DNA of 27,811 nucleotides, taken from assembly GCA_964444825.1 (NCBI GenBank), contig CAYUIS010000062.1, positions 1 to 27,811 on the forward strand, read 5' to 3'. Source of the DNA: CAYUIS01 sp964444825 (lineage in GTDB: Bacteria; Chloroflexota; Anaerolineae; B4-G1). The notes beneath the pieces were generated by a model, which saw only the letters and a list, made by a program, of their open reading frames with translations, ran no database searches and was not told the origin of the DNA. The translations under genes were made by a program, and so were the position numbers. This document shows positions 7,508-15,111 of this stretch, piece by piece (positions within the stretch are counted from its first letter, which is position 1; every line of letters begins with the position of its first letter).

Positions 7508-8092
7508 ATGACGCCGGAGCAAGAACGCAGGGTTATCCAACGAGCCCGTAAAGACCCCCAGGCCTTTGTTCATCTCTACGACTCCTACTTTCCACGTATA
7601 CACGCGTATGTCCGCTATCGCGTGCCCGATCCCCAGGACGCCGAGGATCTGATCGCCGATGTCTTCCTCAGAGCCATCCGCAAACTAGGACACTTCGAGT
7701 GGCGCAGGGAGGGTTCATTTGCCGCGTGGCTGTTCCGCATCGCGCATAACCTGATTGTGGACTATTACCGGGAGCACAGGGCTGTTTTGCTCTCGCTGGA
7801 CTCGGGTGACAGCTTGCCGGAGCTGGCGAGCCACACGCCGTCGCCGGAGGAGACCCTTACCCAAGAAGAGGCCTTCCAGCGTATGCGCGCTCTGGTCGCC
7901 ACCCTCTCGCCACGACGGCAGGAGATCGTCACCCTCAAGTTCTTTGCTGGCCTGCGAAATCGTGAGATCGCCGGCATCCTGGGATTGGACGAGCGCACGG
8001 TGGCCTCGCACCTCAGCCGGGGGCTGAGAGATTTGCAGACCAGGTACGGGGCACAGGTCCAGTCAGAGGTTATGGTGGAGGCAGTGGTATGA
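7508..8092 (+). CDS. ECF-type RNA polymerase sigma factor (sigma-70 family)
   Basis: 194 residues. Sigma region 2 spans about 20-90: core binding in FVHLYDSYFPRIHAY, then DAEDLIADVFLRAI, then the -10 recognition part FAAWLFRIAHNLIVDYYRE. Sigma region 4 spans about 125-180 with the helix-turn-helix NREIAGILGLDERTVASHLS. Regions 1 and 3 are absent, as expected for ECF sigmas. I chose ATG at 7508, with GGGAGAAG 7 bp upstream; a GTG at 7466 is the longer alternative. The stop overlaps the next start (ATGA), pairing it with a membrane protein that probably controls it. The 78-bp gap from the preceding gene has no clear promoter, so it may be an operon extension or have its own start. Confidence 0.95.
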   Translation: MTPEQERRVIQRARKDPQAFVHLYDSYFPRIHAYVRYRVPDPQDAEDLIADVFLRAIRKLGHFEWRREGSFAAWLFRIAHNLIVDYYREHRAVLLSLDSGDSLPELASHTPSPEETLTQEEAFQRMRALVATLSPRRQEIVTLKFFAGLRNREIAGILGLDERTVASHLSRGLRDLQTRYGAQVQSEVMVEAVV

Positions 8093-9264
8093 ACGCAAAA
8101 AAGGATCGGGATACAAGGGTTGTTGCGAACAATCGCCTTTTGGATCGTGTTGAACGCGCCATCATTGAGAAGGAGCAGGCCGGGTATGCGGATGAAGCAC
8201 GCCACGGGTTCGCAGCCCGGCTGGCAAACGCGACGCCTCCGGTGAATGAGACGTTCCAGCGAGCGCTCAGAGCGCGCTTATTGGCTGAACTGACGGAGAA
8301 CACACAGGAGGAGAGAAGGCAAATGACGATCTCAGATCGTTTGACCACCATCAACTTCCGACGCCTTTCGCTGGTTGGCGCACTGGCGACCGCCGCGATC
8401 CTGGCTGTGGCGATAGCACTGTTCCCCCGCGTGCGCGTGTGGCAGCCGGAGGCCCCCCCGGAGAGACCTATGGAGGAGGTTACCCTGCCGCTTGACCCTA
8501 GAGACATAAACGCGCTGGCCGACCAGCTCAATCGGGAACCGGCTTTGGGGACCGTGCTGGTCTTCCCTGGCGACTATGCCGAGACGTTGGCCGGACACGT
8601 CCGCCACGAGGTGATGCCGCTCACACTCAATGGGGTTGTGGCCATACCGGCCATCCACGCAGCCCTGGGAGCGGTGCTGCCGTCCAGCGGATTGGTGGAT
8701 ATGATCATGGTGAGCCAAGAGGCAAGCGATGTGGAGCATTCGGTGCGAATCGCGTTGGAGGAGCGGTTGTATCGCCTGTATCGCCCGGGCGGCGCAGGGG
8801 CGGAGACCTTTGGCACGCTCGAGCGTGTCCAATACGTCGTTGGCCCTGATGACGTGGCGCTGGAGCCCATCGGAGCTGTCTTTGAGAACGGCGTTGAGAT
8901 GGTGGCGGCTGGCATACTTGACGATGCTCAGCCGGGAGAACCCCTGCGCCTGGCGCTTGACTGGCGTGTGATGGAGCCGGTGGACGATCCGGTGGTGGTG
9001 TTCGCACATCTTGTGTATGGTGGGGGGCAGCTTGTGGCGCAGCGGGACGCAGTGCCCGGCAACGGACTTTTCCCGGTCGAAGGCTGGGAGCCGGGCGAAC
9101 TGGTGCGGGATCAGTTCGCGCTCCTCCTGCCGCCGGAGCTGCCGGCGGGTGAGTACGAGATCCGGGTGGGGATCTACAACCCCACGAGCGGCCAACGTTA
9201 CACCATCATCAGCCCGGAGGGGGGGGCTTTTCTGGTTGTCGCGCAGTTTACGGTCAAAGACTAG
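8089..9264 (+). CDS. Putative membrane-anchored anti-sigma factor with large outside domain
   Basis: 391 residues. A cytoplasmic N-terminal part (1-90) is helical and charged, followed by one membrane helix (about 94-112) and an extracytoplasmic part (about 115-391). Its position, coupled to an ECF sigma gene by a 4-bp overlap, and the N-in single-pass topology suggest an anti-sigma factor. The classical zinc motif H-x3-C-x2-C is absent from the cytoplasmic part, so recognition would be by another helical segment. The last 120 residues (LALDWRVMEPV... to ...EYEIRVGIYNPTSGQRY) resemble the beta-sandwich module often found at the end of Chloroflexota glycosyltransferases and surface proteins. 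The anti-sigma function is inferred, not seen. An internal ATG at 8323 is unlikely to be the true start. Confidence 0.7.
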   Translation: MNAKKDRDTRVVANNRLLDRVERAIIEKEQAGYADEARHGFAARLANATPPVNETFQRALRARLLAELTENTQEERRQMTISDRLTTINFRRLSLVGALATAAILAVAIALFPRVRVWQPEAPPERPMEEVTLPLDPRDINALADQLNREPALGTVLVFPGDYAETLAGHVRHEVMPLTLNGVVAIPAIHAALGAVLPSSGLVDMIMVSQEASDVEHSVRIALEERLYRLYRPGGAGAETFGTLERVQYVVGPDDVALEPIGAVFENGVEMVAAGILDDAQPGEPLRLALDWRVMEPVDDPVVVFAHLVYGGGQLVAQRDAVPGNGLFPVEGWEPGELVRDQFALLLPPELPAGEYEIRVGIYNPTSGQRYTIISPEGGAFLVVAQFTVKD

Positions 9265-9348
9265 GCCAAGTGTGGCAGGAGAGAGCGGGTGTCTCGAAAA
9301 GACCACTTGATACCAGAGATGTTGTGACTATTGCCCCAGGAGACCCTG

Positions 9349-10287
9349 ATGAGAGGATATGACACCCTATTCCGGCTGAGACGGCGGCTTGTGCAGTTGG
9401 CAACAGTATTGGCGGTGACCTTCAGTGGTTGTTCACCCAAGTCCATGCCGCCCGGCCCGGATGTGACCGGTAGTGCGCCCCAATCTATGAAGGGCTGTGA
9501 ATTGTACAGTTGGCAGATGCAGGGTGAGTGGACCTTTGTTTTGGTCTTTGGCACGAATCGCACCAAGACCTACGATGAGCTCTCGGCGTCCGACGCACGC
9601 GTCAAGGGGCTTGATGGAATAAAAGGCGAACTAGATCGACTGCCGAGCGGCGAGCAGGTCTTTTGGTCAGCGGGGCGAGTGCCGAACACCGTTCTACCGC
9701 CAGGTGAAATCGTTGATGAGCTCGTGGCGTACTGCAGGCAGCGTGGCATAAGGCTTGATGTTGACCAAACCGATCCCATTCCCCAGCCGGCAGTGACGCC
9801 GTACCCCGCGCCGACGCCCACGCTGACGACGAACGCAACCCTAACACCCTATTGCAGGCCCAGTGAGGCGTCTGTGAGCCTATCCGCCTCGGCCAGGACG
9901 TTGGAGGTAGGGCAGAGCGTTTCGGTGACGGTGACACTTGCCAATGGAGACACGAGTGGCGTGAGATTGGGCCAGATCCAGGTCTCGCTGGGAGCGCAGC
10001 CGTCCGACATCTTTATCTCGGACAACCTGGGACCGGTGGCCCACCCTCTGAGCCTTGAACCAGGGGAATCTGCACAGAGCGAGTTTGTCCTGCGCGCAGT
10101 TATGCCCGGTCGAGCGACGCTCACAGCTTCAACCAGCTTTGAGATGCACGCGTTGGACTATTCCTCAGGAAGCTGGTCAGGCTGTTTTTCTGGGCCACTG
10201 GAGATCCTTGTGACACCCGCTGCCGACGAGGTCAGCAGCGCAATCGGCGATCTGTCGTTCTCTTCGCTTTCCCCCCGCTTGCCATAG
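9349..10287 (+). CDS. Hypothetical lipoprotein with CARDB/Ig-like C-terminal domain
   Basis: 312 residues. Arg-rich N-terminus, hydrophobic helix and a Cys at position 28 (TFSGC) look like a lipoprotein signal, although Phe at -3 of the lipobox is unusual. Residues about 40-150 are unrecognised. A Pro/Thr linker (PQPAVTPYPAPTPTLTT) leads to a beta-sandwich of the CARDB/bacterial-Ig type, seen as EVGQSVSVTVTLANGDTSGV and LEPGESAQSEFVLRAVMPG. I prefer ATG at 9349 with CAGGAG 7 bp upstream over the TTG at 9331. It lies 84 bp after the anti-sigma gene and is the last gene before operator C. Function is unknown. Confidence 0.75.
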   Translation: MRGYDTLFRLRRRLVQLATVLAVTFSGCSPKSMPPGPDVTGSAPQSMKGCELYSWQMQGEWTFVLVFGTNRTKTYDELSASDARVKGLDGIKGELDRLPSGEQVFWSAGRVPNTVLPPGEIVDELVAYCRQRGIRLDVDQTDPIPQPAVTPYPAPTPTLTTNATLTPYCRPSEASVSLSASARTLEVGQSVSVTVTLANGDTSGVRLGQIQVSLGAQPSDIFISDNLGPVAHPLSLEPGESAQSEFVLRAVMPGRATLTASTSFEMHALDYSSGSWSGCFSGPLEILVTPAADEVSSAIGDLSFSSLSPRLP

Positions 10288-10296
10288 TGCCTGTTT

Positions 10297-10367
10297 CAGA
10301 ACCGTAACATGCTGTGGCAAGGCTGTGACACCCCTGCCATACGCCCGTAACCCCCGTTTGATACACT
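10297..10367 (+). promoter_or_regulatory. Phased direct-repeat operator and promoter of the LysM/L,D-transpeptidase operon (site C)
   Basis: Third member of the family, alignable without gaps to sites A and B. Hexamers: CGTAAC (10303-10308), TGTGGC (10313-10318), TGTGAC (10324-10329), TGCCAT (10335-10340) and CGTAAC (10346-10351). A -10-like TACACT (10362-10367) follows exactly 10 bp later. The shared CAGAAC flank is at 10297-10302. It sits in the 116-bp gap before a cell-wall enzyme gene. A 16-bp stretch GATACACTGGACACAG (10360-10375) also matches 2244-2259 near site A with one mismatch. Control by the response regulator encoded at 2271 is inferred. Confidence 0.7.
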
Positions 10368-10403
10368 GGACACAGTTCAGCAAACCTGATCTGGAGGTCG
10401 AAG

Positions 10404-11192
10404 ATGAAACGCTTGATGATATGTACACTTGTTGTCCTTTTTCTCTGGCTGAGCCTCGGTGTTCCTCCCGCTTATGCTGCGAAGCGGACCTATGCTGCGA
10501 AGCAGGCCTATGCTGCGGAGCAGACCTACACCGTCCGGCCCGGTGATACGCTCATCGGCATCGCGGCCCGTCACGGCGTCAGCGTGAGCAAGCTGGCACG
10601 CGCCAATGGGCTGCGCTGGAATTCGTGGGTTTACATCGGGCAGCGGCTGGTGATCCCCGGCGCCACCACCCACACCGTCGGGCGCGGCGACACGCTGACC
10701 AAGATCGCTGCCCGCTATGGCGTCAGCGTGAGCAGGCTGGCGCGCGCCAATGGGCTGCGCTGGTACTCGTGGGTCTATGTTGGGCAGCGGCTCACTATCC
10801 CGGGAGGGACGCCCGCGCCAGTTCCGCAGGTCACGGGCGGTGAGCGGTGGATCGACGTCAACCTGGCCACCCAGACGCTCACGGCCTATGAGGGGAACAG
10901 TCCGGTGGTCACTATGATCGTATCCACCGGACTGCCAAACACGCCTACGCCCGCAGGCCAGTTTCGGATCTGGGTCAAGCTGAGATACGACGATATGCAG
11001 GGACCCGGATACTATTTAGCCGACGTGCCCTACGTAATGTACTTTTACGGGGGCTATGGCCTGCACGGCACTTATTGGCACGATAACTTTGGCACGCCGA
11101 TGAGCCACGGCTGTGTCAACCTCTCCAACGCCGATGCGCAGTGGCTCTTTAACTGGGCGTCCGTTGGAACAAAAGTGGTAACCCATTACTGA
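10404..11192 (+). CDS. Secreted L,D-transpeptidase (YkuD) with two LysM domains
   Basis: 262-residue cell-wall enzyme expected to form 3-3 peptide cross-links or attach proteins to peptidoglycan. Signal peptide about 1-25 (cleavage after PPAYA), then a short three-unit repeat (24-41), LysM1 (41-86, TVRPGDTLIGIAARHGVS), LysM2 (89-134, TVGRGDTLTKIAARYGVS), a Pro-rich linker and the YkuD catalytic domain (about 147-262). The catalytic signature is complete: His221 in LHGTYW and Ser234-His-Gly-Cys237-Val-Asn239, with Cys237 as nucleophile. The two LysM units share long identical DNA runs, so the duplication is recent or homogenised. GGAGGTCGAAG precedes the ATG. It is the first gene behind operator C, and six same-strand genes follow with short gaps. 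Confidence 0.95.
   Translation: MKRLMICTLVVLFLWLSLGVPPAYAAKRTYAAKQAYAAEQTYTVRPGDTLIGIAARHGVSVSKLARANGLRWNSWVYIGQRLVIPGATTHTVGRGDTLTKIAARYGVSVSRLARANGLRWYSWVYVGQRLTIPGGTPAPVPQVTGGERWIDVNLATQTLTAYEGNSPVVTMIVSTGLPNTPTPAGQFRIWVKLRYDDMQGPGYYLADVPYVMYFYGGYGLHGTYWHDNFGTPMSHGCVNLSNADAQWLFNWASVGTKVVTHY
10473..10526 (+). repeat. Three tandem 18-bp units at the signal-peptide junction
   Basis: Units start at 10473, 10491 and 10509, each close to TATGCTGCGAAGCAGGCC. They encode YAAKRT, YAAKQA and YAAEQT, just after or across the predicted signal-peptidase site of the LysM protein. They differ at only two or three bases each, so this is a recent expansion by slippage. It is probably a spacer without catalytic role. 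Confidence 0.9.
10524..10805 (+). repeat. Tandem LysM coding duplication, 144-bp period
   Basis: The LysM1 (10524-10661) and LysM2 (10668-10805) coding segments are offset by 144 bp. They keep long near-identical DNA, for example from GTCAGCGTGAGCA through the codons for LARANGLRW. This indicates recent intragenic duplication or gene conversion. Confidence 0.85.
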
Positions 11193-11248
11193 AAAGGGTG
11201 GGGATTCGTAGCCACAGATGTGAACGCAATCGTATAAGGGGGTGTATC

Positions 11249-12982
11249 ATGTTCAAAACGATCCATACAGTGAAAAGAGAAGCCAAGAGATCCTGTCTAC
11301 TGATCAGCTTTATCTTTGTGTTCCTGCTGGCGGGTACAGTGCACGCGCAGACTCCCGACCCGCCCCAGCCCCAGCACACCGACCCGTTCTGGCAGGTCGC
11401 GTACTGGAACAACATGACGCTGTCCGGCGACCCGGTTGTGCAGGGATCCGATCAACATCTGGCCTGGGATTGGGGCAGCGGCTCGCCGCGCGGTGGTGTG
11501 AACGCCGACCATTTCTCGGTGCGTTGGACGCGCACCATAGATGTGACAGAACCGGGCACGTACCGCTTCACCGCCATCAGCGACGATGGCATCCGCGTCT
11601 ATGTAGATGGCGCCTCCGTCATTGACGAGTGGCACGATCACTCGGTAAGCACGTTCGTCGGCGACGTCTATATAGCGGTGGGGCACCATCAGATTGTCGT
11701 GGAATACTATGAAAACCTAGGAGCCGCCGTGGCCAAGTTGACGTGGTGGGGGCCTATCCCCGTCACGCCTCACAGTTGGCGGGGAGAGTACTTTGCCGAC
11801 CGCCGTCTTAGCGGCGAGCCTGTGCTGGTGCGCGACGATCCGGTAGACGGGGCTTCGGGCGGTCTCAGCTTTGACTGGGGGACAGGTTCACCAGCCGCGC
11901 ACATTCCGAGCGATGGTTTCTCGGTCCGCTGGACGCGCACGGTCCCGCTTCAGCCTGGCGCCTACCGTTTTACGGCCACCAGCGACGACGGTATCCGCGT
12001 CTGGGCCGACGACCACCTGGTCATCGACCAGTGGTACGATCATCCGGCCCAGACCTTAACCGGGGACGTCAACTTGACGGGCGCTAACCACACGATCGTG
12101 GTAGAATATTATGAGAACAGGGGTGTGGCCGTGGCCAAAGTCTCGTGGGGGCCAGTTCCCGCCCCATCCCAAGGCTGGCGCGGCGAATACTTTGCCAACC
12201 GCTGGCTGGACGCTCCGCCGGTCCTGGTGCGTGATGACTTGAACCTCGGGTTCAACTGGAGCTATGGTTCGCCGGCCAAGGGTATACCCAGCGACAGTTT
12301 CTCGGTCCGCTGGACGCGCACTTTTCGTTTTGAGCCTGGGTCGTACCGTTTTACGACGACGACTGACGACGGCGTGCGCCTGTGGGTGAACGGCCACCTG
12401 CTGATCGATCAGTGGCACGATCAGGCGCTCAGTCCGCACAGCGGTACGATCCACCTGTCGGGCGATGTACCGATCAAGATGGAGTACTATGAGCACGGCG
12501 GTTTGGCATCCGCCTGGCTGACCTGGGATCGCGACGGTGGCCCTCCACCACCACCACCTGGTGCCATCGTCGTGGATGACGCCGACCAGGGCTTTGTCAA
12601 GGGTGGTTCGCCGACCGGCTGGCGCACGGCGCCCGAGGGACACGGTGGTCGCCTGACCTGGACCCGGAACAACGATCGGTCCCGGTACGACTACAACTGG
12701 GCGCGTTGGTATCCGGATCTATCGCCGGGGCGATACGAGGTCTTTGTCTACATCCCGGAGCGCTACACGACCACCTCCCGCGCGCGTTACTGGGTATCTC
12801 ATCGGGATGGCTACACGCTGCGCCCTGTGGATCAATCAGCCAACGGCGACCGCTGGGTATCACTGGGCACCTACTGGTTCAGGGGCAGCCGCGACGACTA
12901 TGTGTCGCTGGCCGACATCACCTACGAACCGTATAGGTCGCGCCTGATCGGGTTCGACGCGGTAAAGTGGGAGCCGCGATAG
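11249..12982 (+). CDS. Secreted protein with three PA14 domains and golvesin-like C-terminal domain
   Basis: 577 residues. Signal peptide about 1-33 (GTVHA cleavage, no lipobox). Three consecutive PA14-type domains start near residues 46, 176 and 309. Each shows a W-x-x-x-Y-(F/W) opening, the FSVRWTRT strand, YRFTATSDDGIRVW-like calcium/carbohydrate loop text, and VIDQWYDH. After a Pro-rich linker (about 428-436) comes a domain from about 438 (VVDDADQGFV ... RYDYNWARWYPDLSPGRYEVFVYIPE ... IGFDAVKWEP). It matches the golvesin/xanthan-lyase C-terminal-like beta-sandwich. No catalytic domain is present, so it is probably a cell-wall or polysaccharide-binding surface protein. I start at ATG 11249 behind AAGGGGGTGT; the GTG at 11198 lacks a signal-peptide logic. 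It lies 56 bp after the L,D-transpeptidase gene. Confidence 0.9.
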   Translation: MFKTIHTVKREAKRSCLLISFIFVFLLAGTVHAQTPDPPQPQHTDPFWQVAYWNNMTLSGDPVVQGSDQHLAWDWGSGSPRGGVNADHFSVRWTRTIDVTEPGTYRFTAISDDGIRVYVDGASVIDEWHDHSVSTFVGDVYIAVGHHQIVVEYYENLGAAVAKLTWWGPIPVTPHSWRGEYFADRRLSGEPVLVRDDPVDGASGGLSFDWGTGSPAAHIPSDGFSVRWTRTVPLQPGAYRFTATSDDGIRVWADDHLVIDQWYDHPAQTLTGDVNLTGANHTIVVEYYENRGVAVAKVSWGPVPAPSQGWRGEYFANRWLDAPPVLVRDDLNLGFNWSYGSPAKGIPSDSFSVRWTRTFRFEPGSYRFTTTTDDGVRLWVNGHLLIDQWHDQALSPHSGTIHLSGDVPIKMEYYEHGGLASAWLTWDRDGGPPPPPPGAIVVDDADQGFVKGGSPTGWRTAPEGHGGRLTWTRNNDRSRYDYNWARWYPDLSPGRYEVFVYIPERYTTTSRARYWVSHRDGYTLRPVDQSANGDRWVSLGTYWFRGSRDDYVSLADITYEPYRSRLIGFDAVKWEPR

Positions 12983-12993
12983 CAGGGGGCAAT

Positions 12994-15111
12994 ATGCGAG
13001 GAGCGAAGAGAGTGATTCTTGTCTTGGTAGCGTTGTTCTTAGTCGTTGTCTGCGTGAGCTGCGGGCCGGAGGCAAGCGGCACGTCTGCGCCATCTTCCAC
13101 TCCCACCGCGCCTCCTCCGCCCGACAGTGGGCCCACGCCAACAAATACGCCTATGCCAACTCCCACTGCCCCTCCAAAGCCATCGCCGACATCGTTTCCG
13201 ACCCCCGACGAAGTGACGCTGCAAGTCGTCGGTCAGGTCGGCGGGCACTCCCTGTCCGTCGCCGTCGAAGGCTCAACCGCCTACCTCGGTCTCGGTCCGC
13301 GGTTGATGGTGCTGGATGGTTCTACCCCGGGCGCACCGCAACTCCTGGGCCAGAGCGGTGTGTTGCCCGGCGTCGTGCAGGACATCGCTGTGGCGAGGGG
13401 AATGGCCTACGTTGCCGCGGGGGACGCCGGTCTGTGGGTGCTCGATGTCTCGGATCCGACGAGACCCCACGAAATCGGCTCTGCGCCCACAGCCAGGGAG
13501 GCCCAGGTCGTCTTTGTGCAGGAGCATATGGCCTACGTGGGCGAAGAGGCGTGCAAAGAAGGCGACTGTATAGGGAACTTGGCCGTCATAGACATCTCGG
13601 ATCCAACAACTCCTTATGAGCTCGGCTTCCTTGAGATGCCCGGCTCTGTTTATCGTGTGGTCGCGGGTGAGAACTATGCCTACGTCGCTCATCATGAGGG
13701 GTTACGGGTGGTGGACGTCTCTGATCCGGCCCGACCACGCGCGGTCGGCGCATTCACGCAGCGGGGTATCGCCACGGACATGGCGATTGGAGATGGATAC
13801 GGTTACGTGCTCAGCGGCCCGCAGGTGTTGGTGATGGATCTATCAGCCCCGGCCGATCCCCAAGAGATCAGCTCTTCCAGTATGATGTTCTCCCCGAACG
13901 TCGTTGCGGTGGCGGGAGACCGTCTATACGTCTGCGATGGATTCTGCGAGTTTGGTCAGTGCGGAAGCCACCTGCGCGTGCTGGATGTGTCTGACCTGGC
14001 TGAGCCACGTGAGGTCAGCTCCCTGAGCCTAGAGGATCTGGCTGTGGACATAGTGGTCGTAGGCGGCTTGGCGTACGTAGCCACCTGGGAAAGCGGCTTG
14101 AGTATCGTGGATCTGACGAACGCGGCGGATCCGCGTCTTGTGGGAACGTTCGAAACGCTGGGCAGCGTGAACGACGTAACAGTATCAGAAGCATATGCTT
14201 ATGCGACCAGTGGTGGAGAAAATGGGCTGCTTGTCTTGGATGTGGCGGATCCGACCGCTCCGCAGACAGCGGGTGCGCTTCCCACGCTGCCCTTTGCCGG
14301 GGCGGTGGCGCTGGTGGAGGAGTACGCTTACGTGCCAGCGTGGGTGGAGGGATTGCGCGTGGTGGACGTCACGGACCCAACCAACCCACGTGAGGTCAGC
14401 TCCCTCGATAGCTCCATCTTGCAAGGGACCGTCGACCGGGTGGCGTTGGGTGACGATGCTTCGGCAGGCTCAGGACAGGCTTACGCCTACCTGACCGTTC
14501 AAGAGGGTGGTCTGATGGTGCTAGATATCGCCGACCTGAGCCATCCCCATCCTGTCGGTGCCTATACCCCGCCCAAGGGGACGGTCAGGGGTGTGGCCGT
14601 TGCCGATGGTCATGCCTATGCGACTGGCAGTCATTTCGAGCAGGACCAGCGGGAGGGGATTCTGTATGTGATTGATGTAGTAGATCCAAGCCGCCCAGAA
14701 GAGATGGCTTCGGTTGAACTACCCGAGCATTCGCTGTCAAGCGTGACGGTCGCAGGCGACTATGTCTACGTCGCCCTGGCGGACTGCTATTACTTTACCT
14801 GTTCGGGCAGCCTGCAGGTGATCGATGTCACGGATCCAGCTCAACCAAGCCGGGTGGGCTCGCTTGACGTCCCAGGCGGCGGTTTCGGCGTGACGGTGGT
14901 GGATGATGACGATCGTGGATGTCACTTTGCCTACCTGTCCGCCGGGGAGGCAGGTGTGTGGGTGGTGGATGTATCCGATCCAGCGCAACCGCAACTGGCC
15001 GGGCTGGCGGACACACCCGGAGATGCCCGAAGTATCGCCGTAGTGGACGATCTTGTCTACGTGGGTGACGGCAAAGGAGGGTTCCTTGTCCTGCGTGTCG
15101 TCCGAGCGTAG
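12994..15111 (+). CDS. LVIVD-repeat beta-propeller lipoprotein
   Basis: 705 residues. Signal segment with Cys23 after VVCVS, then a Pro/Thr linker (about 25-70), then about 13 copies of the LVIVD-type unit. The units read YAYVA...GLRVVDVSDPARPRAVG and close relatives (VLDVSDPTRPHEIG, VIDISDPTTPYELG, VVDVTDPTNPREVS and so on). Such repeats fold as beta-propellers on the cell surface; ligand unknown. The lipobox is weak (Cys at -3), so lipidation is likely but not certain. ATG at 12994 follows GCAGGGGG, 11 bp after the PA14 gene. A 24-bp in-frame insertion (14458-14481) adds ASAGSGQA to one unit. The 3' end overlaps the next gene by 26 bp. Confidence 0.88.
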   Translation: MRGAKRVILVLVALFLVVVCVSCGPEASGTSAPSSTPTAPPPPDSGPTPTNTPMPTPTAPPKPSPTSFPTPDEVTLQVVGQVGGHSLSVAVEGSTAYLGLGPRLMVLDGSTPGAPQLLGQSGVLPGVVQDIAVARGMAYVAAGDAGLWVLDVSDPTRPHEIGSAPTAREAQVVFVQEHMAYVGEEACKEGDCIGNLAVIDISDPTTPYELGFLEMPGSVYRVVAGENYAYVAHHEGLRVVDVSDPARPRAVGAFTQRGIATDMAIGDGYGYVLSGPQVLVMDLSAPADPQEISSSSMMFSPNVVAVAGDRLYVCDGFCEFGQCGSHLRVLDVSDLAEPREVSSLSLEDLAVDIVVVGGLAYVATWESGLSIVDLTNAADPRLVGTFETLGSVNDVTVSEAYAYATSGGENGLLVLDVADPTAPQTAGALPTLPFAGAVALVEEYAYVPAWVEGLRVVDVTDPTNPREVSSLDSSILQGTVDRVALGDDASAGSGQAYAYLTVQEGGLMVLDIADLSHPHPVGAYTPPKGTVRGVAVADGHAYATGSHFEQDQREGILYVIDVVDPSRPEEMASVELPEHSLSSVTVAGDYVYVALADCYYFTCSGSLQVIDVTDPAQPSRVGSLDVPGGGFGVTVVDDDDRGCHFAYLSAGEAGVWVVDVSDPAQPQLAGLADTPGDARSIAVVDDLVYVGDGKGGFLVLRVVRA
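14458..14481 (+). repeat. 24-bp in-frame insertion resembling a dispersed short genomic repeat
   Basis: The insert encodes ASAGSGQA between GDD and YAY in a propeller unit where every sister unit reads G-D/E-x-Y-A-Y directly (for example GENYAYVA, GDGYGYVL, ADGHAYAT). Its core, TTCGGCAGGCTCAGGACAGG, resembles the short repeat that yields LRQAQDR or FDKLRTS text in many bacterial database proteins. That match is from memory. The length is a multiple of three, so the frame is kept. Confidence 0.6.

Noticed and set aside
8332..9306. 324-codon minus-strand open frame opposite the anti-sigma gene
   Set aside because: Its text is rich in His, Arg and Gln without domain or signal, as expected for the complement of a GC-rich gene. 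The plus-strand gene is coupled to the sigma factor and has clear topology.
11175..11235. A possible fourth operator copy before the PA14 gene (GGTAAC, GTGAAC, TATAAG)
   Set aside because: The spacing does not fit the 11-bp phase of sites A, B and C, and GGTAAC lies inside the preceding coding sequence.
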